Below are positions 18,495-27,509 of a stretch of DNA of 64,000 bases, piece by piece. Where the stretch lies: assembly GCA_026400535.1 (NCBI GenBank), contig JAPLOU010000022.1:32917-96916 (forward strand), given 5' to 3'. The stretch is from Hyphomicrobiales bacterium. Its GTDB lineage: Bacteria; Pseudomonadota; Alphaproteobacteria; Rhizobiales; Beijerinckiaceae. The position numbers and the translations under genes are program-made. The notes beneath the pieces were generated by a model that ran no database searches, had not been told where the DNA came from, and was given only the letters and a program-made list of their open reading frames with translations. Position 1 is the stretch's first letter; each line of letters starts with the position of its first letter.

Positions 18495-19493
18495 ATGACA
18501 GTCACCAGCCACGATGTGCTCGCCATCGGAAACGCCATCGTCGACGTCATTGCGACCGCCGAGGATGATTTTCTCGTTTCTCATGCGATTCAAAAGGGCG
18601 GGATGACCCTGATTGACGAGGATCGGGCGGAAAAACTCTATGCCGCGATGGGTCCAGGACAGGTTGTTTCCGGAGGTTCGGCCGCGAACACCATCGCGGG
18701 CATCGCCTCACTGGGCGGGAAGGGCGCCTTCATCGGCAAGATCCGCAATGACCAGCTCGGCCAGATCTACCGCCATGACCTCACGTCGACCGGTGTGACC
18801 TTCCGCTCCGAGGAAGCCACCAGTGGCCCGACGACAGCCCGCTGCCTGATTGCCGTGACGCCGGACGGCCAGCGTTCGATGAGCACCTATCTGGGGGCCT
18901 GTCAGGGCCTGTCCACCCAGGACATCGAAGCCGATCTCGTCCGCGCCTCGCGGATTGTCTATCTCGAAGGCTATTTGTGGGATCCGCCGGCCGCAAAGGA
19001 TGCCTTCCGCAAGGCATCCCAGATTGCCCATGCCGCCGGCTCGCAGGTGGCGCTGACCCTGTCCGATTCTTTCTGTGTCGACCGCTGGCGCGACGAGTTC
19101 CTCGGCCTTATCCACAACGGCGTGGTCGATATCGTTTTCGCCAACGAGCACGAGCTGAAAAGCCTTTACCAGACCGGCGATAGCGACACGGCCATCGCTG
19201 CCCTGCGCGAGGAGGACGTCATCGGCGTCGTGACCAGGTCCGAGCATGGTGCCCTGGCGGTCACCCGTTCGGAGACGGTGGCAGTGCCGGCCTTCCCGGT
19301 CGAGCGTGTGGTCGATACGACGGGCGCGGGCGACCTGTTCGCTGCCGGGTTCCTTTTTGGCCTGGCCACGGGGCGGGATCATCGCGCCGCCCTGCGGCTG
19401 GGGGCGCTGGCGGCGGCGGAGATCATTTCCCACATCGGTGCGCGGCCCCAGGCCAGCCTGTCTGATCTGGCCCGGCAGAGCGGCCTGGTCTGA
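18495..19493 (+). CDS. PfkB-family sugar/adenosine kinase
   Basis: Ribokinase-fold kinase; in alphaproteobacteria this gene is usually called adenosine kinase. The ATG at 18495 (MTVTSHDVLAIGNAIVDV) gives 332 residues; the frame is open from 18432 but without a better start. PGQVVSGGSAANT is the first PfkB signature and DTTGAGDLFAAGFLFGLATG the second, with the catalytic Asp in GAGD. Substrate is inferred from the family and not proven. It follows the XRE regulator closely and is probably the last gene of the mltA operon. Confidence 0.9.
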   Translation: MTVTSHDVLAIGNAIVDVIATAEDDFLVSHAIQKGGMTLIDEDRAEKLYAAMGPGQVVSGGSAANTIAGIASLGGKGAFIGKIRNDQLGQIYRHDLTSTGVTFRSEEATSGPTTARCLIAVTPDGQRSMSTYLGACQGLSTQDIEADLVRASRIVYLEGYLWDPPAAKDAFRKASQIAHAAGSQVALTLSDSFCVDRWRDEFLGLIHNGVVDIVFANEHELKSLYQTGDSDTAIAALREEDVIGVVTRSEHGALAVTRSETVAVPAFPVERVVDTTGAGDLFAAGFLFGLATGRDHRAALRLGALAAAEIISHIGARPQASLSDLARQSGLV

Positions 19494-19519
19494 AAGGCCG
19501 GAAGTATCCGCGAGGCGCC

Positions 19520-20668
19520 ATGAACCCGATTTTCGCCCAACTTCAGACCAGCGTCTTCGAGGAAATGTCGCGGCTTGCGCGTGAGCACAACGCTGTCAAC
19601 CTCGGTCAGGGCTTTCCCGACGATCCGGGACCGGTCGATGTCCGGCAGAAGGCGGCTGCCGCCGTCCTCGATGGCTGGAACCAGTATCCGCCGATGATGG
19701 GTCTGCCGGAGCTGCGGCAGGCGATCGCGGCGCACTATCGCCACTGGCAGGGGCTGTCTCTTGATCCGGATCGCGAGGTCATGGTGACGTCGGGCGCGAC
19801 CGAAGCTTTAGCGGGAGCCCTGTTCGCGCTGATCGAACCGGGGGACGAGGTCGTCCTGTTCGAGCCCATGTACGACGCCTATCTGCCACTCGTTCTGCGC
19901 GCCGGCGGCGTGCCGCGTTTCGTCACCCTGAAGCCACCTCACTTCCGGATCACGGAGGAGGCTCTGGCCGCCGTCTTCTCGCCGCGCACCCGCCTGGCGC
20001 TGCTCAACAATCCGCTTAACCCGACGGCCACGATCTTTCCGAACGAGGACCTCGACCTGCTGGCCAGCTATTGCCGGCGTTTCGACGCGGTCGCGCTGTG
20101 CGACGAGGTCTGGGAACACGTGGTCTTCGATGGCCATCGTCATGTCTCGATGATGACGCGCCCCGGCATGCGCGAGCGCACCGTGAAGATCTCCTCCGCC
20201 GGAAAGATCTTCTCTCTGACGGGCTGGAAGGTCGGCTTCGTCATGGCCGCGCCAGAGCTGATGCGGGTTCTGGCAAAAGCCCACCAGTACATCACCTTCA
20301 CCACGCCGCCCAATCTTCAGGCTGCCGCTGCCTTCGGTCTGGGCAAGGATGCGGCTTATTTTGACGGCATGCGCGCCGCGTTCCAGCGCTCGCGTGACCG
20401 TTTCGGCAGCGGCCTCAAGGCACTTGGCCTGGAGGTCCTGCCCTCCGCCGGCACCTATTTCGTCAACATCGACATCACCGGGCTGGGGCAGACGGATGAC
20501 GTGACGTTCTGCAAGGAACTGGTTGCGACCCACGGGGTCGCGGCTATCCCGGTCAGCGCCTTCTATGCCGATCGTGGCGTGACCTCTGTGGTCCGCTTCT
20601 GCTTTGCCAAGCATGATTCGACGCTCGACGCGGCGCTGGAGCGCCTTGCCCGCCTGAAAGCGCCTTGA
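19520..20668 (+). CDS. PLP-dependent class I/II aminotransferase
   Basis: Fold-type I aminotransferase of 382 residues. NLGQGFPDDPGP (28-39), SGATEALAGAL (91-101), NNPLNPTA (163-170) and LCDEVWEHVVFDG (193-205) are typical, and the PLP lysine is K229 in SSAGKIFSLTGWKVG. The closest described groups are the methionine/kynurenine aminotransferases (YbdL type), but the amino donor is not predictable here. It lies 26 bases after the kinase and may be cotranscribed. Confidence 0.9.
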   Translation: MNPIFAQLQTSVFEEMSRLAREHNAVNLGQGFPDDPGPVDVRQKAAAAVLDGWNQYPPMMGLPELRQAIAAHYRHWQGLSLDPDREVMVTSGATEALAGALFALIEPGDEVVLFEPMYDAYLPLVLRAGGVPRFVTLKPPHFRITEEALAAVFSPRTRLALLNNPLNPTATIFPNEDLDLLASYCRRFDAVALCDEVWEHVVFDGHRHVSMMTRPGMRERTVKISSAGKIFSLTGWKVGFVMAAPELMRVLAKAHQYITFTTPPNLQAAAAFGLGKDAAYFDGMRAAFQRSRDRFGSGLKALGLEVLPSAGTYFVNIDITGLGQTDDVTFCKELVATHGVAAIPVSAFYADRGVTSVVRFCFAKHDSTLDAALERLARLKAP

Positions 20669-20778
20669 AGAGCTTCTCCCCTGGCAAAAGGGGGCTGGCA
20701 AGCCGATGTCCTGACGCCTATGTTGAAGACAGCGGGATCCGCCGGCCTTGAACCGGCTTGATGCGCGGGAGAAAGACC

Positions 20779-21339
20779 ATGTTCATCCAGACCGAGGCCA
20801 CGCCGAACCCGGCCACATTGAAATTCATTCCGGGCCGCACCGTCATGCCGGACGGCACGCTCGACATGCGCGATGAAGAGGCAGCCACGGCCTCGCCGCT
20901 CGCGCAGCGCCTGTTCCGGGTGCCGGGCGTCAGCGCCGTGTTTTTCGGCAATGATTTCGTCACCGTCAGCAAGACCGACGGCGAATGGCAGCACCTCAAG
21001 CCTGCCATTCTGGGCGCGATCATGGAGCATTTCATGTCCGGCCAGCCCATTGTCCGCGATGGCCACGTCGCGACGCCGGAAACCGAGGGCGAGTTCTTCG
21101 ATGAGAGCGACGCCAAGACCGTCGAAACCATCAAGGATCTGCTTGAAACCCGCATTCGTCCGGCGGTTGCCGGCGATGGCGGCGATATCACCTTCCGCGG
21201 CTTCAGGGACGGCGTGGTCTTCCTGGCCATGAAAGGGTCGTGCGCAGGCTGCCCCTCGTCAACAGCGACCCTGAAGCACGGCATCCAGAATCTCCTGAAG
21301 CACTTCCTCCCGGACGTGCGCGAAGTCCAGGCCATCTGA
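20779..21339 (+). CDS. NifU-family iron-sulphur scaffold protein
   Basis: Iron-sulphur cluster carrier of the Nfu type. The ATG at 20779 (MFIQTEATPNPATLKFIPG) is the family N-terminus, with GGGAGAAAG upstream as ribosome-binding site. It has 186 residues: an N-terminal Nfu domain, then the C-terminal NifU domain with GSCAGCPSS, whose CxxC holds the cluster. The 110-base gap before it carries short inverted repeats but no clear terminator. It is followed by tsaB after 18 bases. Confidence 0.93.
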   Translation: MFIQTEATPNPATLKFIPGRTVMPDGTLDMRDEEAATASPLAQRLFRVPGVSAVFFGNDFVTVSKTDGEWQHLKPAILGAIMEHFMSGQPIVRDGHVATPETEGEFFDESDAKTVETIKDLLETRIRPAVAGDGGDITFRGFRDGVVFLAMKGSCAGCPSSTATLKHGIQNLLKHFLPDVREVQAI

Positions 21340-21357
21340 GCGGAACAGGCTGGAGGC

Positions 21358-22053
21358 ATGCGCATACTCGCCATCGACACGGCGCTTGGCTCATGTTCGG
21401 CCTGTGTCCTGGAGCAAGGCCAGCACGATGTGTCGGCTCTAGAGCAGATTGTCATTGAGCGGGGTCATGCCGAGGCGCTGATGCCTCTGATCGCGCGGGT
21501 CATGGCGAAGGTCGATGGTGGCTTTGCGGCGCTGGACCGCATCGCCGTTACGGTCGGCCCCGGCAGCTTCACAGGGCTGCGGGTCGGCCTCTCCGCTGCC
21601 CGTGCGATAGGGCTCGCCGCCAGCCGGCCCGTTGTCGGCGTAACCACCCTTGCCGCCTATTGCGCGCCGATGATCGGCCGTGAGGCCGGGCGCATGACGG
21701 CCGCGGCCATCGATGCCCGCCACGGGCAGGTGTACTTTCACGCCCTCGCTGCGGACGGGTCGGTGCTCGCCGGCGCACGGCAATGCAGCGTCCGTGACGC
21801 CGTCCGCAGCATCGGCAAGGGTCCAGTGAGCCTGTCGGGCTCGGGCGCCCTGCTGGTTGCGCAGGAGGCCTGGTCCATCGGCCTCGATGCCGTGGTCGTC
21901 GAGGCCGCCGCGGGTCCGGACATCCGCTGGGTTGCCCGGCTCGGATTGCTGGCCGATGAACGGACGGCGCTGCCGCGTCCGCTGTATCTGCGGGCCGCCG
22001 ACGCCCAGCCACAGGACAATGGCCGCCTGCCGCGCCAGACGTCAGCGCCGTGA
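21358..22053 (+). CDS. tsaB: tRNA threonylcarbamoyladenosine biosynthesis protein TsaB
   Basis: Non-catalytic partner of TsaD in forming t6A37 on ANN-decoding tRNAs. It has 231 residues. MRILAIDTALGSCSACVLE is the family N-terminus, and VGPGSFTGLRVGLSAARAIGLA is the strongly conserved central motif. The stop overlaps the GTG start of rimI. The tsaB-rimI pair is common. Confidence 0.93.
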   Translation: MRILAIDTALGSCSACVLEQGQHDVSALEQIVIERGHAEALMPLIARVMAKVDGGFAALDRIAVTVGPGSFTGLRVGLSAARAIGLAASRPVVGVTTLAAYCAPMIGREAGRMTAAAIDARHGQVYFHALAADGSVLAGARQCSVRDAVRSIGKGPVSLSGSGALLVAQEAWSIGLDAVVVEAAAGPDIRWVARLGLLADERTALPRPLYLRAADAQPQDNGRLPRQTSAP

Positions 22054-22562
22054 GGCCCGTCATGCAGCTGGTCGCCGCCCTGAAGGCAGCTTTGCGGGGC
22101 CGGTTGACGCTCCGGATCGAACCCTTGCGGGCAGTGCACTCGGCCGTGGCCGCAGCCCTGCATCAGGCGAGTTTTGCCCGCGGCTGGGACCAGCCGGATG
22201 TCGGGCGCATGCTGGCTGAAGCCAACATCCTTGCCGATGCCGTGTTTGCCGGCAGCGAGCGCGAGCCGTCCGGTTTCGTGATGTCCCGGCTGGCCGTCGA
22301 CGAGGCCGAGATCCTGACCATCTGCGTCGCATCGCACAGACAGGGCCAGGGCCTCGCGACACTGCTTCTGGAGCGCCATTTGGACCATCTCGCCCGGCGC
22401 GGCGTGGCGAAACTGTTCCTTGAGGTGGACGCTCACAACACGTCGGCGCTCCGGCTCTACCGACATTTCGAGTTTGCCCAGGTGGGCGAACGCCCCGGCT
22501 ATTACGCAAGGGCAGACGGCAGCCGAGCCCTGGCCCTGATCCTGCAGCGCAATCTGGACTGA
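22050..22562 (+). CDS. rimI: Ribosomal protein bS18/uS-type N-alpha-acetyltransferase RimI-like (GNAT)
   Basis: GNAT-fold acetyltransferase of 170 residues, in the place of RimI, which acetylates the N-terminal alanine of ribosomal protein S18. The acetyl-CoA loop is HRQGQGLATLLLERHL, followed by LEVDAHNTSALRLYRHFEF, both matching the RimI/GNAT fold. The start is a GTG overlapping the tsaB stop, with an ATG four codons later as alternative. Naming beyond GNAT relies on the tsaB neighbour. It abuts plsC by TGATG. Confidence 0.85.
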   Translation: MRPVMQLVAALKAALRGRLTLRIEPLRAVHSAVAAALHQASFARGWDQPDVGRMLAEANILADAVFAGSEREPSGFVMSRLAVDEAEILTICVASHRQGQGLATLLLERHLDHLARRGVAKLFLEVDAHNTSALRLYRHFEFAQVGERPGYYARADGSRALALILQRNLD

Positions 22563-23422
22563 TGCTGATCATGAGCCGGAAAAGACCCGATCCCCTGCAG
22601 GGCCCGCGCTGGAGCGCCGTCGCGACGCTCAAGGTTGGCCTGATCGCGGCCGCGAGCCTTGTCGGCATTCCGGCGCAGGCCCTCGTCAGCCGGCTGGCGC
22701 CGCGCAGGAGCCATGTCCTGCCGCTGGTCTTTCACCGGATGATCTGCTCGGTCATCGGCGTGCGCTGCGTTAGTGAGGGCATACCGCCCGATCCCTCCGC
22801 CCGAACCCTGATCGTGGCCAATCATGTGTCCTGGCTCGACGTGTCGGTGATCGGTTCAACCGGGCCCCTGTCGTTCATCGCCAAATCCGAAATCTCGAAA
22901 TGGCCCGGCATCGGCGCAATGGCGCGGCTGCAGCGGACCTTGTTCATCGATCGGGCGCGCAAGACGCATACGGCTGTGATCGCCTCCGAAATGGCGCAGC
23001 GCCTGTCCTCAGGCGAGAGCGTGGTGCTGTTTGCCGAAGGCACCACGGGGGACGGAACGCGCATCCTGCCATTCAAATCGTCGCTCCTGGGGGCCGTGAA
23101 AGAAGCGCTTGGCCCCGATGATGACGGCGAAATCACCGTCCAGCCTCTGGCGGTGCTCTATGTCGGCCGCCACGGAATCCCCGGCGGGCGCGCCGAGCGG
23201 GCGCGCCTGGCCTGGTATGGCGATACCACCCTGCTGCCGCATCTCAAGGACATCCTGTCAGGAGGTCCCATTGATGTCCGGCTCGTCTGGGGCGAGCCGA
23301 TCAGGATGGGCCGCGAGCATTCGCGCAAGGAGGCGTCGCGCCTGGCCGAGCTGTTCGTGAAGCAGGCCGCGCTGAAGCATGTTACCGGGCGCGAGCGTCA
23401 TGAATCAGATCTGGCTGATTGA
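22562..23422 (+). CDS. plsC: 1-acyl-sn-glycerol-3-phosphate acyltransferase
   Basis: Adds the second acyl chain to lysophosphatidic acid at the inner membrane to form phosphatidic acid. It has 286 residues. NHVSWLD is the HX4D catalytic motif and FAEGTTGDG the second conserved block. An N-terminal hydrophobic stretch ([17 protein letters not shown]) may anchor it. It starts on the last base of the rimI stop. In many Rhizobiales a Fur/Mur-type regulator gene lies between rimI and plsC; none is present here. Confidence 0.9.
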   Translation: MLIMSRKRPDPLQGPRWSAVATLKVGLIAAASLVGIPAQALVSRLAPRRSHVLPLVFHRMICSVIGVRCVSEGIPPDPSARTLIVANHVSWLDVSVIGSTGPLSFIAKSEISKWPGIGAMARLQRTLFIDRARKTHTAVIASEMAQRLSSGESVVLFAEGTTGDGTRILPFKSSLLGAVKEALGPDDDGEITVQPLAVLYVGRHGIPGGRAERARLAWYGDTTLLPHLKDILSGGPIDVRLVWGEPIRMGREHSRKEASRLAELFVKQAALKHVTGRERHESDLAD

Positions 23423-23478
23423 GTTTGGGCTGCGCTGGTCCTAAAACACCGTCAGCCCGCCCCAAAGCTCCGAGCGTC

Positions 23479-24840
23479 ATGAAAAAGGTTCTCATCAAAT
23501 CCTATGGCTGCCAGATGAACGTCTATGACGGGCAGCGCATGGCCGATGTCCTGGCGAAGGAAGGCTATGTGGAGACCGCCGAACAGTCCGACGCCGATCT
23601 TGTCATCCTGAATACCTGCCACATCCGCGAGAAGGCCGTCGACAAGGTCTACTCGGAACTTGGCCGCGTGCGCGAGGGCAAGGAGCGGAGGGCCCTGCAG
23701 GGCAAGGACACCCGGATCGTGGTCGCGGGCTGTGTGGCGCAGGCGGAAGGGGCCGAGATCCAGCGCCGCCAGACAGCCGTCGACCTCGTGGTCGGCCCGC
23801 AAAGCTATCACCGCCTGCCGGATCTTCTCGCCCGGTCGGCGCGGCGCAAGGTCGTCGACACCGAGTTTCCCGTCGCGGACAAGTTCGGCTTTCTCCCGGC
23901 GCCGGACAGGGTCCGGACCCGTGCGCGTGGTGTGACGGCGTTCCTGACCGTTCAGGAGGGTTGCGACAAGTTCTGCTCCTTTTGCGTGGTGCCCTACACG
24001 CGCGGCGCAGAAGTCTCCCGCCCGGTGAGCAAGATTGTTGCGGAGGCGGAGGCCCTTGTCGCCGGCGGCGTCTGTGAACTGACCCTGATCGGGCAGAATG
24101 TGAACGCCTATCACGGCGAGGGGCCGGACAGACGGCCCTGGCCGCTCTGGCGGCTGCTCGAACGGCTTGCCAGCCTCGATGGCATCCGGCGGCTGCGCTA
24201 CATGACCAGCCACCCCAATGACATGGACGAAGGCCTGATCAGGGCCCATGGCGACCTGCCGGCGCTGATGCCCTTCCTGCATCTGCCCGTACAGTCCGGT
24301 TCTGACGCCGTTCTCGAGGCGATGAACCGCAAGCATAGCGTGGCAGGCTATCGCGACATCATCGCAAAGGTAAGGGCGGTTCGGCCCGACATCGCGCTGT
24401 CGTCGGATTTCATCGTCGGATTCCCTGGCGAGACCGATGCCGATTTCGACGCCACCATGCGCCTCATCGATGCGGTTAGGTACGCGACGGTGTTCTCGTT
24501 CAAGTATTCGCCCAGACCCGGCACGCCGGCGTCGGACGCGTCAGACCAGGTTCCCGAGGCGGTTAAGTCCGAGCGGCTCGCGGTTCTCCAGGCGCGTGTC
24601 GAGGAGCATCGCCAGGCCTTCAACGCGGCGACGATCGGCCGCCGGGTCGATGTGCTGCTCGAGCGTGCCGGGCGTCATCCCGGCCAGCTGTCCGGCAAGT
24701 CGCCCTATCTGCAGACGGTCCAGGTCGAGACAGACGCCTGTCATATCGGCGACATCGTTTCGGTGGACATCCTGTCACAGACGACGAACACTCTGTTCGG
24801 ACGAATCGTTTCAGACAAGACGGTTGCATCGGTGGCGTAA
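23479..24840 (+). CDS. miaB: tRNA-2-methylthio-N6-dimethylallyladenosine synthase MiaB
   Basis: Radical-SAM methylthiotransferase that modifies i6A37 of tRNAs. The ATG at 23479 ([14 protein letters not shown]) is the family N-terminus; the frame opens earlier with a TTG at 23419 that is unlikely. It has 453 residues. The N-terminal cluster cysteines are C11, C47 and C85, and the radical-SAM motif CDKFCSFC has C162, C166 and C169. The C-terminal TRAM domain follows. It lies 56 bases after plsC. Confidence 0.96.
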   Translation: MKKVLIKSYGCQMNVYDGQRMADVLAKEGYVETAEQSDADLVILNTCHIREKAVDKVYSELGRVREGKERRALQGKDTRIVVAGCVAQAEGAEIQRRQTAVDLVVGPQSYHRLPDLLARSARRKVVDTEFPVADKFGFLPAPDRVRTRARGVTAFLTVQEGCDKFCSFCVVPYTRGAEVSRPVSKIVAEAEALVAGGVCELTLIGQNVNAYHGEGPDRRPWPLWRLLERLASLDGIRRLRYMTSHPNDMDEGLIRAHGDLPALMPFLHLPVQSGSDAVLEAMNRKHSVAGYRDIIAKVRAVRPDIALSSDFIVGFPGETDADFDATMRLIDAVRYATVFSFKYSPRPGTPASDASDQVPEAVKSERLAVLQARVEEHRQAFNAATIGRRVDVLLERAGRHPGQLSGKSPYLQTVQVETDACHIGDIVSVDILSQTTNTLFGRIVSDKTVASVA

Positions 24841-24870
24841 TGCGCGTCCGCGTCATGGTTTGGCTGCTTC

Positions 24871-25980
24871 ATGGTTGAGCAAAGGAGACACGCTCACTTG
24901 GCACGATCCGATCTTGCGCCTGCAAAAGGCCTGAACCGCCCCTCACTCACGCGCCCTGCGGTTGTCGCGGCCCCCCAGTTGCGGGACGTCCAGGAGCTGT
25001 CCCTGACGCTTGAGGAGAACCGCCTCGCCGGCATCGTCTTCGGCCAGTACGATCAGAATCTGGCCCATCTCGAACGACGGCTGCAGATTGTCGCCCATGC
25101 CAATGGCAATCGCGTCATCCTGAAAGGCCCCTCTGACACGACCGAGCGCGCCCGCCTCGTTCTGGAAGCACTGTACAAGCGTGCCAGGGATGGGGCGCCG
25201 ATCAGCCCCGGTGATGTCGATGGCGCGATCGAGGAGAGCGCGCAGCAGCGCTCGTTGTTTCCGGATGCCGGCGCCGGCAACGGCGTTTCCTTTGATGCGG
25301 TCGTGACCCGCAAGCGCGGGCCCGTGCGTGCGCGCTCCGCCGCCCAGGACGCCTATCTGCGTGCGATGAAGCGTAACGAGCTGGTCTTTGCCGAGGGCCC
25401 GGCGGGTACCGGCAAGACCTGGCTCGCAGTCGGACATGCCGTCTCGTTGATCGAGCAGGGTGTGGTCGAGCGCATGATCCTCTCGCGTCCGGCCGTCGAG
25501 GCCGGCGAACGCATCGGCTTCCTGCCTGGCGACATGCGCGAGAAGGTCGATCCTTATCTGCGGCCGATCTACGACGCGCTCTATGACTTCATGGAGGCGC
25601 GCCATGTCGAGCGTGCTCTGCAGACCGGCATGATCGAAATCGCGCCACTGGCCTTCATGCGCGGCCGCACGCTGACCAACGCGGTGGTCCTGCTTGACGA
25701 GGCGCAGAACACCACAAGCATGCAGATGAAGATGTTTCTGACCCGTCTCGGGGAAGGCTCGCGCATGATCATCACGGGCGATCCGACCCAGATCGACCTG
25801 CCGCCCCAGCAGAAGTCCGGCCTCGTCGAGGCGGTCCGGCTTCTGTCCGGGGTCGACGGCATCGGTCATGTCACGTTCCGGGAGGGCGACGTCGTCCGCC
25901 ATGATCTGGTCCGCAAGATCGTCAAGGCCTATGAGGACGCAGCGCGCGAACCGGTAGCGGACAAGGGTGCGCCGCGTTGA
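24871..25980 (+). CDS. PhoH-like ATPase
   Basis: Predicted cytoplasmic ATPase of the PhoH family, often found with YbeY and thought to act in RNA metabolism. It has 369 residues from the ATG at 24871. A TTG at 24898 is an alternative, since AGGAG at 24883-24887 is ten bases before it and nothing good precedes the ATG. An N-terminal region (QNLAHLERRLQ) is followed by Walker A (GPAGTGKTWLA) and Walker B (VVLLDEAQNTT). The phoH-ybeY pair is conserved. Confidence 0.93.
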   Translation: MVEQRRHAHLARSDLAPAKGLNRPSLTRPAVVAAPQLRDVQELSLTLEENRLAGIVFGQYDQNLAHLERRLQIVAHANGNRVILKGPSDTTERARLVLEALYKRARDGAPISPGDVDGAIEESAQQRSLFPDAGAGNGVSFDAVVTRKRGPVRARSAAQDAYLRAMKRNELVFAEGPAGTGKTWLAVGHAVSLIEQGVVERMILSRPAVEAGERIGFLPGDMREKVDPYLRPIYDALYDFMEARHVERALQTGMIEIAPLAFMRGRTLTNAVVLLDEAQNTTSMQMKMFLTRLGEGSRMIITGDPTQIDLPPQQKSGLVEAVRLLSGVDGIGHVTFREGDVVRHDLVRKIVKAYEDAAREPVADKGAPR

Positions 25981-26468
25981 CCGGACCCTCCCTGCCCGAG
26001 ACGGATGTCTCGGTCGACTGTGATGACTGGCTGAAGGTCGCGGATATCCAAGCGCTGGCAGCCAACGCCATCGCGGCATCTGCCCGGCATCTTGCGCGGC
26101 CGTTCCGGCCAGGTGCCGAAGTCAGCGTGCTCCTCACCGATGATGCGACTGTCCGCGCCCTCAACAAGAGCTGGCGCCGGCAGGACAAGCCGACCAACGT
26201 GCTGTCCTTTCCGACGGCCAGCCCCGACAAGGTGGCCACTGCTCCGATGCTCGGGGACATCGCTCTCGCCTATGAAACCGTGGCCGGCGAAGCGGCGGCG
26301 GAAGGCAAGAGGGTCGCCGACCACACAACCCATCTGGTGGTGCACGGCTTCCTGCACCTGCTTGGCTTCGACCATCTGACGGACGCGGACGCCGACGTGA
26401 TGGAGGAGCAGGAGCGCCGCATCCTGGCGACGCTCGGGATCGCGGACCCTTATGACGATAAGCCTTGA
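25977..26468 (+). CDS. ybeY: Endoribonuclease YbeY (rRNA maturation factor)
   Basis: Metal-dependent single-strand endoribonuclease in 16S rRNA 3' end maturation and ribosome quality control. It has 163 residues from a TTG start that overlaps the phoH stop. The zinc motif HLVVHGFLHLLGFDH carries the three histidines. DKPTNVLSFP is the other family block. It sits between phoH and a CBS-domain gene, the standard order. Confidence 0.95.
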   Translation: MTGPSLPETDVSVDCDDWLKVADIQALAANAIAASARHLARPFRPGAEVSVLLTDDATVRALNKSWRRQDKPTNVLSFPTASPDKVATAPMLGDIALAYETVAGEAAAEGKRVADHTTHLVVHGFLHLLGFDHLTDADADVMEEQERRILATLGIADPYDDKP

Positions 26469-26504
26469 CGAAGCACCGGGCTTCGGGTCATTCCAACCCC
26501 AGCC

Positions 26505-27509
26505 ATGACCGACGACAGTCGACCAACGAGCGAACGAGCCCAAGCCAGTCCGAGCGGCGTCATCGCGCGTCTGATGGCCGCACTCAAGCTGAAGAGCGGT
26601 TCGTCGCTGCGTGACGAGATCGAAGGGGCGCTTGCCCAGAATGGACGGGATGCGGAGTTGTCCCCGCAGGAGCGGGCGATGCTCTCGAACGTTCTGAGCC
26701 TGCGCACCAAGCGTGTGGCCGACGTCCTGATTCCAAGGGCAGACATCGTTGCCGCGCCGGCCGAGATATCGCTCGGCGAACTGCTGAACCTGTTTCGCAC
26801 CGCCGGCCATTCGCGACTGCCGGTCTATGGCGAATCACTCGATGATCCGCGCGGCATGGTCCACATCCGTGACTATCTCGATTTTCTCGCGGCCCGGGCG
26901 GAGGCAAGCCGCAAGCGCCGCCGCAAGGCTGGCGGCGAGGCGGCAGGGCCTGATCTCGGAGCGGTCGACCTCTCCGCCAAGCTGGCCAGCGCGCGGATTC
27001 TGCGCCCCGTGCTGTATGTTCCCGCCTCGATGCCCGCCATCGACCTTCTGGTCAGGATGCAGGCTACGCGCACCCATATGGCGCTGGTGATCGACGAATA
27101 TGGCGGCACGGACGGGCTTGTCTCGATCGAGGACCTCGTCGAAATCGTGGTCGGTGACATCGAGGATGAGCACGACGAGGCGCAGGTCAACGGCATCGCC
27201 GTGCAGGCCGACGGCCGTGTCGTGGCTGACGCCCGGGTGCCGCTGGAGGACATTTCCGAAAGCCTCGGCCTCGATCTCGTCTCCGCCCGGCAGGCCGAGG
27301 ACGTCGACACCCTCGGGGGGCTGATTGTCAGCATTGTCGGGCGTGTACCCGCCCGCGGTGAACTGATCAAGGGTCCGGACGGGCTTGAATTCGAGGTGCT
27401 GGATGCCGATCCACGCCGTCTGAAGCGGGTGCGCATTCACCGGGCATCGGCCGCCGTTTTGGAGGACTCTCTGGCGGGGTCGGCGGCGCGCCGGGACCCG
27501 AGCGGATGA
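26505..27509 (+). CDS. CBS-domain hemolysin/CorC-family protein
   Basis: Cytoplasmic CBS-pair protein of the CorC/TlyC type; no DUF21 membrane domain is present, so it is a soluble short form. It has 334 residues. Two CBS repeats lie around residues 65-200 ([55 protein letters not shown]). The C-terminal CorC_HlyC domain follows ([11 protein letters not shown]). Its exact role is unclear, though relatives affect divalent-cation handling. It overlaps lnt by 4 bases (ATGA). Confidence 0.9.
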   Translation: MTDDSRPTSERAQASPSGVIARLMAALKLKSGSSLRDEIEGALAQNGRDAELSPQERAMLSNVLSLRTKRVADVLIPRADIVAAPAEISLGELLNLFRTAGHSRLPVYGESLDDPRGMVHIRDYLDFLAARAEASRKRRRKAGGEAAGPDLGAVDLSAKLASARILRPVLYVPASMPAIDLLVRMQATRTHMALVIDEYGGTDGLVSIEDLVEIVVGDIEDEHDEAQVNGIAVQADGRVVADARVPLEDISESLGLDLVSARQAEDVDTLGGLIVSIVGRVPARGELIKGPDGLEFEVLDADPRRLKRVRIHRASAAVLEDSLAGSAARRDPSG

